Assembly: GCA_013696665.1 (NCBI GenBank)
Contig: JACCYC010000085.1
Span: 1-6,133 of the forward strand
Reading direction: 5' to 3'
DNA from: Burkholderiaceae bacterium
GTDB lineage: Bacteria > Pseudomonadota > Gammaproteobacteria > Burkholderiales > Burkholderiaceae_F
Length of the DNA stretch: 6,133 nucleotides
The notes below the pieces were generated by a model. The model saw nothing but the letters and a program-made list of their open reading frames with translations. It was not told the origin of the DNA and made no database searches. The translations under genes and the position numbers were made by a program. Positions 1 to 6,133 of the stretch are shown here, piece by piece; position 1 is the first letter of the stretch, and the number at the start of each line of letters is the position of its first letter.

Positions 1-448
1 GCGCGCAGATATCGACACCGTCGTAGCCGATAGCGCCATAGGCATTGATCGGCTTGGCAGTGCCCCCGAGAAGTTGAGTGAGCGACATCTGTTGCCGCCG
101 CGCTGCTGCATCCCACAGCGCCATGTCAATTGCCGCCACGGCAATGCCGGTCAGGCCTTGCGGGCCTAGCAAGCGCAAGCGTCGCGCGAGTTTTTGTTCC
201 ACCTCGCAGGGTGCCGCCGCATCGCCCTTGATCCATTCGCCAAAGCCCGACACCAGATCGGCCACCGGCTTCAGCGCTGCGGGCGTGTACGTAAATACGA
301 TGCTATGGCCGACGCTGCCGTCGTCGCATTCGATGTCGGTCAACACCAGCGGGGACTCGGCAACCGTTCCGCTGGCCGTCGTGTGCGGCACCGGCAGCGG
401 CACGCGCACGGTGCGCACGTGTACCGCTTGAATTTTCGGATGGGTCAT
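1..448 (-). CDS. Mandelate racemase/muconate lactonizing enzyme family protein, N-terminal part (cut by window edge)
   Basis: The gene reads leftward from an ATG at 448-446 and is still open at base 1, giving about 149 residues. The translation begins MTHPKIQAVHVRTVRVPL and carries the cap-domain pattern of mandelate racemase: HTTASGTVAESPLVL (22-36), GHSIVFTYTPAALK (47-60), then GLTGIAVAAIDMALWDAAAR, a leucine-rich LLGG turn and NAYGAIGYDG near the cut. This matches the N-terminal capping domain and the start of the barrel of Pseudomonas mandelate racemase as I remember it, including the conserved GTV and YTP segments. Members of the family abstract the alpha-proton of a carboxylate with Mg2+ and active-site Lys/His. 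Those catalytic residues lie beyond the window, so racemase versus dehydratase activity cannot be decided. A GAGAG stretch about 10 bases before the ATG may be its ribosome binding site. It diverges from the phosphoesterase gene. The family call is firm; the exact substrate is unknown. Confidence 0.85.
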   Translation of the reverse strand, partial: MTHPKIQAVHVRTVRVPLPVPHTTASGTVAESPLVLTDIECDDGSVGHSIVFTYTPAALKPVADLVSGFGEWIKGDAAAPCEVEQKLARRLRLLGPQGLTGIAVAAIDMALWDAAARRQQMSLTQLLGGTAKPINAYGAIGYDGVDICA

Positions 449-475
449 GGAACGGGCTCTCAGGGTGGGTGGCAA

Positions 476-504
476 TATATAGACTCCCGCGGCGCTGCTG
501 AGAA
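476..504 (-). promoter_or_regulatory. Candidate sigma70-type promoter for the mandelate racemase-like gene
   Basis: Read on the minus strand, TTCTCA (504-499) and TATATA (481-476) are separated by 17 bases, with four of six matches to consensus at each box. The predicted start of transcription would give a leader of roughly 20 bases before the ATG at 448. The TATATA box is the only AT-rich spot in this otherwise GC-rich 129-bp divergent region. It is palindromic, so it could in principle serve the plus strand too, but I see no plus-strand -35 box at a suitable distance. Confidence 0.4.
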
Positions 505-564
505 CCGCGTTCGTTTCACCGATGGCCCGCATCCGCTACGCTTCGCGGCCTTCCGACCCGGTTC

Positions 565-570
565 AGGGGA
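565..570 (+). promoter_or_regulatory. Ribosome binding site that fixes the phosphoesterase start
   Basis: AGGGGA lies 7 bases before the ATG at 578. The reading frame stays open far upstream (back to 194), but that upstream part is antisense to the mandelate racemase-like gene. This site, together with the alignment of MLLCQISDPH to the first residues of GpdQ, argues for 578 as the true start. Confidence 0.6.
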
Positions 571-577
571 TGCGGTA

Positions 578-1369
578 ATGCTGCTTTGCCAGATTAGCGA
601 TCCGCATATCGTTAGCGCCGGTACACGGGCGTATGGCAAGGTCGATACGGGAAGCATGCTCGAGCGCTGCGTTAGCAAGATTCTTGCATTGCCGCGCTTG
701 CCTGATGCCGTTATCGCAACCGGTGATCTGACCGATCACGGCAGTGTTGAGGAATACCGGGTGCTCGCCGATCTGCTAACTCCGCTGCGAATGCCGCTCT
801 ATCTGGTCGCAGGCAACCACGACGAGCCGCGAGCGTTGCGCAGCGTTTTTCCGCAACACGCTTATCTCGCCGGTGAAGACGAGTTCTTGCAATACGCGAT
901 TGACGATTTCGAAGTGCGTTTAGTCGTACTCGACACGACCGTGCGTGGTAGGCCCGACGGCGAGCTGTGCGCACGGCGGCTGCAGTGGCTCGATCGAACG
1001 CTTGCGGCATCGAATCGCCCAACGATCGTTGCACAACACCATCCCCCCTTCACCACCGGGCTGTCGCTGATGGACCAAATGACTCTGGTCAATCCGGAAG
1101 CCGAGGCAGAAGTGATCGCGCGGCATCCACACGTTCAATGCGTCATCAGCGGGCACTATCACCGAACGATTCATACACGCTTCGCCGGCACGGTTGCTTC
1201 GGTTTGTCCCAGCACCGCACACCAGTTAGTGCTGGATCTGACTCTCGGGGCTGGGATTCGCTTTACGTTCGAACCGTCCGCCTTTCAGCTGCATTTGTGG
1301 AATGGTCAGCAGGTAATAACGCACACTGCGCTGGTCGATGACTACCCAAGTTGGGGTTCCCGCGATTGA
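578..1369 (+). CDS. Calcineurin-like metallophosphoesterase, GpdQ/CpdA (class III cyclic-nucleotide phosphodiesterase) type
   Basis: The product is 263 residues, the usual size for the family, and carries the complete dimetal phosphoesterase signature: D8 and H10 in ISDPH, GDLTDHG with D50, GNHDEPR with N80, QHHPP with H154/H155, and GHYH with H193 and H195. The first four ligands fall at the same residue numbers as in Enterobacter GpdQ (D8, H10, D50, N80), and segments such as YGKVD, PDAVIATGD, EEYRVL and PLYLVAGNHD also resemble that enzyme. Family members hydrolyse phosphodiesters; known substrates include glycerophosphodiesters (GpdQ) and cAMP (CpdA, Rv0805). No signal peptide is visible, so it should be cytoplasmic. 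Its TGA (1367-1369) overlaps the ATG of the downstream cyclase-ATPase gene by one base, which implies co-transcription and coupled translation and makes a cyclic-nucleotide substrate attractive, though unproven. The start at 578 is preferred over upstream in-frame codons because of the AGGGGA site and the family alignment. Confidence 0.9.
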   Translation: MLLCQISDPHIVSAGTRAYGKVDTGSMLERCVSKILALPRLPDAVIATGDLTDHGSVEEYRVLADLLTPLRMPLYLVAGNHDEPRALRSVFPQHAYLAGEDEFLQYAIDDFEVRLVVLDTTVRGRPDGELCARRLQWLDRTLAASNRPTIVAQHHPPFTTGLSLMDQMTLVNPEAEAEVIARHPHVQCVISGHYHRTIHTRFAGTVASVCPSTAHQLVLDLTLGAGIRFTFEPSAFQLHLWNGQQVITHTALVDDYPSWGSRD

Positions 1370-4300
1370 TGGTTTGCTGCCCCAAATGTAACGAGGAGAA
1401 TCCGCCGAAGTTCAGATTGTGCGGCTACTGCGGCGCGTCGCTGACCCCGGTAGAAGCCCAGCCCGCACATGAGGTGCGCAAGACGGTGACGCTGATTTTC
1501 AGCGACCTGAAGGATTCAACCGCCCTCGGTGAACGGCTGGATAGCGAAGCGCTGCACGAGGTCAAGGAGCGTTATTTCAACGCAATGGCTGCCGAGATCA
1601 AGCGTCACGGCGGCAAGATCGAGAAGTACATCGGCGATGCCATCATGGCGGTGTTTGGCCTGCCGCGTGCGCATGAGGATGATGCGTTGCGTGCGGTGCG
1701 TGCTGCAATTGGTATGCAAGCAGTGCTACGCGGCCTGAATGAATCGTTAAAGGCGCGCTTTGGCATCGTGTTGGCAAGCCGCACGGGTGTGAACACGGGC
1801 GAAGTGGTTGCAGTCGACGATCCGACTGCGGATCAGAAGCTCGCGACCGGGGATGCGGTCAACGTGACCGCGCGGCTTGAGCAGGCTGCGCCGGCAAACG
1901 AGATCTACATCGGTGAGGTGACGTATCGGCTCGTGCGCGACGCGGTCGAAGCCGAACCGGTCGCGCCGCTGACGTTGAAGGGTAAGTCGCAGCCGGTCGC
2001 TGCGTACCGCTTGCTTTCGGCGCTAGGGCAGGAAGGCAATGTGCGCCGGCATGACACGCCGGTTGTCGGGCGCGATGAGGAGCTGGCTGCGCTTCGGTCG
2101 AGCTGGGATGCGGTGCAGGCCGAGCGTAGAGTCCGGATGGCGACTGTCATTGGCGATGCAGGTATCGGCAAATCGCGCTTGGTGCGTGAGTTAATGGACC
2201 AGGTCGGCGGCCGAGCACGCATCGTTTGCGGACGCTGCCTTGCATACGGTGACGGAATCACCTTCTGGCCGTTGCGCGAGATGGTATTTGCGGTGGCAGC
2301 GATCCGCAGCGACGACAAGCCCGACATCGCGCGCGACAAACTGCTCGCTTGCATCGGCGATGCCGACGTCGTGGATCGCATAGCGTCGGCCACTGGATTA
2401 AGCCCTGCGTCATTTCCGCTGCACGAGATCTACTGGGGTGCGCGGCGCTTCATGCAGGTGCTGGCAGCGCAGGGCCCGGTACTCGCGCTATTCGACGATA
2501 TTCACTGGGCCGAACCTGCTTTTCTGGACCTGCTCGAAAATCTGCTCGAGACCATTGACGATGCGCCTGTCCTGCTGCTCGCGACGGCGCGGCGCGACTT
2601 GCTGGAGGAGCGCCCGAAGTGGGGTGAACGCGAGCGCTCGTACAGTTTAAAACTGGGCGCGCTCGGTGACGTCGCAGCAACACAGGTCGTCAGCAACCTG
2701 CTCGGAGCGGCACGCCTGCCCACCACGCTTATGCGCCGCATCGTCAACGCCGCCGCAGGCAATCCACTTTACGTCGAACAGATGTTGTCGATGCTGATAG
2801 AGACGGGCGCCGTACAGAAAGTCGACGAACATTGGGTCAGCGTTCACGCGTACACCGACATCGCAGTCCCGCCGACAATTCAGGCGCTGCTCGAAGCGCG
2901 TCTAGACAATCTGCAGCGAGGCGAGCGCGCGACCGCGGAGCCCGCCGCAGTCATCGGGATGGAATTTTCCCAGTCCGCCGTTGCATCGTTAGCACTGCCC
3001 AGGGTGCGCAGCGGCGTCGAAGCGCAACTGGCGGCGCTGTCTCGCAAGAACTTCATCCGACCGATGACATCAGCCGATGCCGGGCTGCGCTATCGCTTCG
3101 ATCATCACCTCATGCGCGACACGGTCTACAACGGTCTGCTAAAGCGCGCTCGCGCCTCACTGCACATCGATTTTGTGCGCTGGGCCGATCAGGCCAATGC
3201 GGATGTCGATCGCGCGCGGGAATTTGAAGAGATCCTGGGTTACCACCTGGAGCAGGCCTACCGCTATTTCGGCGAACTGGGCCCGATCGATGCGGCGGGG
3301 ATGGAAATCGGGCGTGATGGAGCGCGCAGGCTGGCCTCGGCGGCGCACCGCGCGCTTGCGCGCGGTGACATGCATGCGGCTGCGAACTTATTTCAACGTG
3401 CGGCGGGAATGTTGCCTGTCGAGGACCAGGAACGAATCGAACTATTGCCCGAATGGGCTGAAGCGCAGATGGGACTGGGTGACTTCAACGGTGCCCGCGC
3501 GACGATTACAGAAGCGCGTGAACGCGCCGATCTTGCTGGAAATGTGCGTGTCAGCGCGGCAAGCCGGCTGATCGGCACGTTCTTGCGCGCTTACAGTCGC
3601 GACAAAAGTGCAGAGGCGGAAGAAGATCCGCTGAAGATTGCCGACGAGTTAATACCACCACTTGAGCGCGAGCAGGCGCACAACGAGCTTGCGACCGCAT
3701 GGCGGCTTGTCGTCATGGTGCATGGTGTGGCGGGCCGTTACTCGAAGGCTTCAGAGGCGGCTCAACGGTCGATGGAGCACGCGCGAATCGCGGGCAACGA
3801 GCGGCTTGCGGCCAAGGTGGCAGGGACGCTAGGCAGTATCGCTCTGTACGGCCCCACTCCCGTCGTCAAGGCGATTGCCCTGTGCGAAAAGGCGATTCAA
3901 GATGGCCTCAGCGATCGCCAGGTGGAAGGGAGCCTGTTATGCATGCTCGCCAGCCTGCGTGCTATGAACGGCGAACTTCAATCGGCGCGGCTGCTTTATC
4001 AACGCGGCCGCGAGATGCTGCGCGACCTGGGACAGGGGGTGCGCGCAGCGGCCAGCGTGATCCATCTTGCAACCGTCGAACTGCATGGCGGTGATCTTCA
4101 GCGGGCAGAACACGAGCTGAGACTGGAGTTTGAGTTTCTCCACCGGATGGGTGAGAACTACCACCTGTCCAGCATCGCAGCGCTGCTTGCGAAAGTCGTG
4201 CGGGAACAAGGCAGGGACGACCATGCTCTGGAGCTTTTAAGAACTGCCGAGGAGCTTAGTTCACCGAACGACGTTGCATCGCAAGCGTTCTGGCGATCAA

Positions 4301-4560
4301 TGCGCGCGCCGATCCTGGCGCGCCAGGAGCACCTCGATCACGCAGAAGAGCTGGCGCGCGCCGCGGTCGATCTGCTCAGGAAAACGGAGTCGCCCGGGCT
4401 GGAGGCCGATGCGCTCTCAGAGCTTGCGTTTGTGTTGAAAATCGCGGGCAGGCTGCAGGAAGCCCGGGCCGTGACGGAGGAAGCGATCGCGCTGTACCGT
4501 TCCAAGGGCAACATTGTCGCGTCGAAACGCTGGACTGCGTGGGCGCGTTCCATCGAGTAG
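1369..4560 (+). CDS. Zinc ribbon - class III nucleotide cyclase - AAA ATPase - TPR signalling protein
   Basis: From ATG 1369 the product is 1063 residues; a TTG at 1351 would add six. ATG is preferred because it overlaps the previous stop as TGATG. Domains in order: a zinc ribbon, CPKC (4-7) and CGYC (18-21); a class III adenylate/guanylate cyclase domain (about 36-215) with metal-binding D46 (FSDLKDST) and D90 (EKYIGDAIMAVFG), purine-contacting K86, and N165/R169 in GDAVNVTARLE; a STAND-like ATPase from VVGRDEEL (232-239), with Walker A GDAGIGKS (262-269), Walker B VLALFDDIHW (371-380), LLLATAR (402-408) and GNPLYVEQ (464-471); the FDHHLMRDTVY segment (577-587) typical of these ATPases; and a TPR-like helical tail (about 650-1063) with repeats such as GDMHAAANLFQRA, GDFNGARATITEA and GRLQEARAVTEEAIALY. 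The architecture is known in bacteria and recalls mammalian soluble adenylyl cyclase. No membrane segment or signal peptide is visible. The likely role is ATPase/TPR-gated cyclic-nucleotide production. Residue 158, where cAMP-forming enzymes usually have Asp or Thr, is Leu, so product and activity are uncertain. Confidence 0.92.
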   Translation: MVCCPKCNEENPPKFRLCGYCGASLTPVEAQPAHEVRKTVTLIFSDLKDSTALGERLDSEALHEVKERYFNAMAAEIKRHGGKIEKYIGDAIMAVFGLPRAHEDDALRAVRAAIGMQAVLRGLNESLKARFGIVLASRTGVNTGEVVAVDDPTADQKLATGDAVNVTARLEQAAPANEIYIGEVTYRLVRDAVEAEPVAPLTLKGKSQPVAAYRLLSALGQEGNVRRHDTPVVGRDEELAALRSSWDAVQAERRVRMATVIGDAGIGKSRLVRELMDQVGGRARIVCGRCLAYGDGITFWPLREMVFAVAAIRSDDKPDIARDKLLACIGDADVVDRIASATGLSPASFPLHEIYWGARRFMQVLAAQGPVLALFDDIHWAEPAFLDLLENLLETIDDAPVLLLATARRDLLEERPKWGERERSYSLKLGALGDVAATQVVSNLLGAARLPTTLMRRIVNAAAGNPLYVEQMLSMLIETGAVQKVDEHWVSVHAYTDIAVPPTIQALLEARLDNLQRGERATAEPAAVIGMEFSQSAVASLALPRVRSGVEAQLAALSRKNFIRPMTSADAGLRYRFDHHLMRDTVYNGLLKRARASLHIDFVRWADQANADVDRAREFEEILGYHLEQAYRYFGELGPIDAAGMEIGRDGARRLASAAHRALARGDMHAAANLFQRAAGMLPVEDQERIELLPEWAEAQMGLGDFNGARATITEARERADLAGNVRVSAASRLIGTFLRAYSRDKSAEAEEDPLKIADELIPPLEREQAHNELATAWRLVVMVHGVAGRYSKASEAAQRSMEHARIAGNERLAAKVAGTLGSIALYGPTPVVKAIALCEKAIQDGLSDRQVEGSLLCMLASLRAMNGELQSARLLYQRGREMLRDLGQGVRAAASVIHLATVELHGGDLQRAEHELRLEFEFLHRMGENYHLSSIAALLAKVVREQGRDDHALELLRTAEELSSPNDVASQAFWRSMRAPILARQEHLDHAEELARAAVDLLRKTESPGLEADALSELAFVLKIAGRLQEARAVTEEAIALYRSKGNIVASKRWTAWARSIE

Positions 4561-4564
4561 CGCC

Positions 4565-4595
4565 AAAAAAATCGGGGCCGTTAGGCCCCGGTTTT
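4565..4595. terminator. Bidirectional rho-independent terminator between convergent genes
   Basis: A perfect 7-bp stem, CGGGGCC (4573-4579) and GGCCCCG (4584-4590), closes a GTTA loop. On the plus strand it is followed by GTTTTA and sits 12 bases after the cyclase gene's stop. On the minus strand the A7 run at 4565-4571 becomes a T7 tail, so termination of the secreted-protein gene should be the stronger of the two. It lies in the 53-bp gap between the two stop codons and can serve both genes. Confidence 0.9.
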
Positions 4596-4613
4596 ATGCA
4601 GCTCCTTGCTGGG

Positions 4614-5768
4614 TTAGAAGAACTCGAAGACGCCGTTCTTCGTGTTGATGATTTCCCACTCAAAGTCGCCCTGCAAATCCGGGTTTAACCGGTAGTTGCT
4701 CTTGTACGCCGTGCGCTTTGCGATGCATGGTTTGCCATTGCCCAGAGGAGTCGTCGCGCTGCCGCAGTCGCCCACCGGTTGCCGCGTGACGCCGTCGTAA
4801 TACATGATGGTCACGCTATTGATGTTCGTGCCCTTTTTGATATTCGCGGCATCCATGCGCAGCACGATCGTCAGATACGCGGGGCTAAAATCGGCGGGCG
4901 TACCGGCAGTCGCTGCGTCAATGATTTGGATATTGGACGAATAGCACGTCAAAAAATTGGTACACGTCGACAGCGGGTCTTCTACGACAGTCGCCTTTGT
5001 AATGATCTGCGACGAGGGCACGCTCACCGACGTGGTAAACGCGTCACCCACTATGAGTCCCGTAACACCGCCCTCACCCGTGAACAACATGCCGCCGGAT
5101 TTCGAAACCGCCGATTTCACCTGGCTCGTACTCGGGGTGCCGAGGTCAACGCGTACGCACCAGTGTGTCGTCGAAGACGGATTTTCAAGCGACGGGCCGG
5201 GGCACGCGAATGGCGCCGGAACTGCACTCGACAGCGGCCAGTAATCGACCGAGTCGTTGGGTGATTTGCCCGCGTTGGGGCCTTCGGCGGTAGTCACACG
5301 TCCGCTCAATCCTACGTAGTCGCTGCCGTCAGGCAACGGTGAAACCCCGTCCTGCATCGGAGCGGTGAAGAACAGCGTGAAACGCCTGGATTCTCGTGCC
5401 CTGAGCTGTCCGAGCTCGCAGGTGATCGTTAGCGGGTTGCCGGATAGTGAAGTGACCTGGCAAGTGGCGCCATCCACCGAAGAGAAGCTAACGATTTCGT
5501 GGGGATCGGCCACCTCCACCTTTGCTTCAAACACCACGTTATTGATGGTGTTCCCGCTTGTATTGGCAACAGTGACACCAGCCCCGACGAACGTGGTCAG
5601 CGCAGCAATTCTCGGGGGGTTTGCCGGGCGACTGTAGGTCACGACCGGAGACAGCGCATCCACTGTGGTCAGCGTGACGCCGGCTGCAGCAAACGCCCCG
5701 GCGCAAAAGCCAAACAGTGCGCCTATCAGCACTGCTACTTTCATTAATGCCGCTTCCATTCCTCGCAT
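4614..5768 (-). CDS. Secreted protein with DUF11-like Ig-fold domain and paired cysteines, function unknown
   Basis: From ATG 5768 the product is 384 residues. Residues 9-27 (MKVAVLIGALFGFCAGAFA) form a Sec signal peptide with an AFA cleavage site; the C22 context (FGFC) is not a lipobox. Residues about 60-137 follow the DUF11 pattern: VANTSGNTINNVVFEA, a Cys in GATC (103), TITCELGQL (C117), then a basic turn and beta-strands, as in Ig-like domains of bacterial exported proteins. The remainder is Ser/Thr/Gly-rich, beta-like and not recognised. The mature part has eight cysteines in four close pairs (103/117, 189/204, 269/275, 335/348), suggesting disulphides formed in an oxidising compartment. 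GAGAGG ending 9 bases before 5768 supports that start. ATG 5744 (beginning MKVAVL) has a GGAAG site and is a good alternative; ATG 5759 is less likely. No sorting tail, anchor or enzyme motif is visible. It is convergent with the cyclase gene and shares its terminator. Confidence 0.8.
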   Translation of the reverse strand: MRGMEAALMKVAVLIGALFGFCAGAFAAAGVTLTTVDALSPVVTYSRPANPPRIAALTTFVGAGVTVANTSGNTINNVVFEAKVEVADPHEIVSFSSVDGATCQVTSLSGNPLTITCELGQLRARESRRFTLFFTAPMQDGVSPLPDGSDYVGLSGRVTTAEGPNAGKSPNDSVDYWPLSSAVPAPFACPGPSLENPSSTTHWCVRVDLGTPSTSQVKSAVSKSGGMLFTGEGGVTGLIVGDAFTTSVSVPSSQIITKATVVEDPLSTCTNFLTCYSSNIQIIDAATAGTPADFSPAYLTIVLRMDAANIKKGTNINSVTIMYYDGVTRQPVGDCGSATTPLGNGKPCIAKRTAYKSNYRLNPDLQGDFEWEIINTKNGVFEFF

Positions 5769-5777
5769 GATTTTTTT

Positions 5778-5783
5778 CCTCTC
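5778..5783 (-). promoter_or_regulatory. Ribosome binding site favouring the 5768 start of the secreted-protein gene
   Basis: On the minus strand GAGAGG is followed by a mostly-A spacer of 9 bases (A7, T, C) and then ATG at 5768. It sits in a purine-rich leader (about 5771-5798) with several GA repeats. The alternative start at 5744 has its own GGAAG at a workable distance, so the site supports the longer form without excluding the shorter one. Confidence 0.5.
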
Positions 5784-5810
5784 GTTTCTCTCTCTTGGAG
5801 AACCGCGAAG

Positions 5811-5837
5811 CTTGTACGCAAGCACAGTGCTCGTCAA
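5811..5837 (-). promoter_or_regulatory. Weak promoter candidate with internal palindrome upstream of the secreted-protein gene
   Basis: On the minus strand TTGACG (5837-5832) is a five-of-six match to a -35 box. TACAAG (5816-5811) is a four-of-six -10 box, but the spacer is only 15 bases. Between them lies the perfect 11-bp palindrome AGCACAGTGCT (5821-5831), placed where a repressor or activator could act. The short spacer would suit either a poor promoter or one needing an activator. This is pattern reading only. Confidence 0.28.
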
Positions 5838-5988
5838 CGCCGAAATCGACCGCCGGCCGGCCAATGCCGTGGAATGTGGCCGGAAGTGTGCGTCCGCCAC
5901 ACATATCGCTCGCTATCCCGAATCGTCGCAGCCGCCCCGACTGGGAGTGTTCTACAGTTCAAACGTCTCATGGCGTGGGGGCAATGGA

Positions 5989-6133
5989 TTGAGTTTAGAC
6001 GGCGGGCGTCGAGCGTGGTGGAAATCCCTGCTGCAGCCGGCGGGCGTTGCGCGGGGCGACGTAGCGGGCGGCCTGACCGCAGCGATAGTGCTGCTGGCGG
6101 TCGAGGGCAGCTATGGGCTCATCGCGTTTGCAC
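5989..6133 (+). CDS. Probable SulP/SLC26-family anion transporter, N-terminal fragment (cut by window edge)
   Basis: The plus-strand frame in phase with 5989 is open to the right edge and gives about 48 residues. A short basic/aromatic N-terminus (RRAWWKSLLQP) leads into GDVAGGLTAAIVLLAVEG followed by SYGLIAFA. This resembles the start of SulP permeases, where a (R)D-L-L-AG-L-T motif precedes the first membrane helix about 25-30 residues from the N-terminus. Such proteins move sulfate, bicarbonate or other anions across the inner membrane. The Pro usually found in this helix is absent here. No ATG is available in frame. TTG 5989 is chosen because GGGGG (5977-5981) lies 7 bases before it and the resulting N-terminus has a normal length. 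The frame is also open further upstream (GTG 5947 is possible). The gene diverges from the secreted-protein gene. Family call moderate, start uncertain. Confidence 0.55.
   Translation, partial: MSLDGGRRAWWKSLLQPAGVARGDVAGGLTAAIVLLAVEGSYGLIAFA

Noticed and set aside
78..431. Plus-strand open frame of 117 codons
   Set aside because: It is the shadow of the minus-strand racemase-like gene, with Ser/Ala/Arg-rich composition and no recognisable domain.
194..577. Upstream in-frame extension of the phosphoesterase reading frame
   Set aside because: It lies antisense to the mandelate racemase-like gene, adds Arg/His-rich sequence with no family similarity, and the GpdQ alignment begins exactly at the ATG at 578.
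967..1341. Plus-strand open frame of 124 codons inside the phosphoesterase gene
   Set aside because: It is out of frame with the metal-ligand motifs and has the low-complexity Arg/Ser composition of a GC-rich shadow frame.
4614..4640. Aromatic C-terminus (VFEFF) suggesting an outer-membrane beta-barrel signal
   Set aside because: A terminal Phe is present, but Glu falls where a hydrophobic or aromatic residue is expected, and the protein lacks a convincing series of amphipathic transmembrane strands.
4779..5264. Plus-strand open frame of 161 codons opposite the secreted-protein gene
   Set aside because: It is Arg/His-rich, has no domain, and overlaps a minus-strand gene that has a signal peptide, a ribosome binding site and a terminator.
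5688..5768. Possible lipoprotein signal (Cys in the signal peptide)
   Set aside because: The residues before the Cys are FGF; a bulky Phe at -1 does not fit a lipobox, while AFA further on is a normal signal peptidase I site.
5970..6133. Plus-strand frame from ATG 5970 (beginning MAWGQW) as the right-edge gene
   Set aside because: Its translation is Arg/Gly/Ser-rich with no membrane segment, whereas the frame in phase with 5989 gives a SulP-like first helix.

Overview
The window is a GC-rich, densely coded stretch of bacterial chromosome. The enzyme families, codon use and gene density suggest a proteobacterium, most likely a betaproteobacterium of the Burkholderiales. That placement is inferred from general character; no marker gene is present. 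No RNA gene, insertion sequence, CRISPR array or phage feature was seen. Five genes are supported, two of them cut by the window edges.

Left part (1-1369): a minus-strand gene, cut at the left edge, encodes the N-terminal part of an enolase-superfamily enzyme close to mandelate racemase. A 129-bp divergent intergenic region with a TATATA-centred promoter candidate separates it from a plus-strand calcineurin-like metallophosphoesterase of the GpdQ/CpdA (class III cyclic-nucleotide phosphodiesterase) type.

Centre (1369-4560): the stop codon of the phosphoesterase overlaps the start of a large signalling protein by one base (TGATG). That protein runs zinc ribbon, class III nucleotide cyclase, STAND-like AAA ATPase, then a long TPR-like helical tail. 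The two genes look translationally coupled. The most interesting reading is a compact second-messenger module in which one gene makes a cyclic nucleotide and the other may hydrolyse it. This is inference, because GpdQ-type enzymes also act on phosphodiesters unrelated to cyclic nucleotides.

Right part (4561-6133): a strong bidirectional terminator lies between the cyclase gene and a convergent minus-strand gene for a secreted, cysteine-paired protein whose N-terminal half resembles a DUF11-type Ig-like domain. A 220-bp region upstream of it holds a purine-rich leader, a weak promoter candidate and an 11-bp palindrome. A divergent plus-strand gene begins near 5989, probably with a TTG start, and its first residues resemble the first membrane segment of SulP/SLC26 anion transporters; the right edge cuts it.
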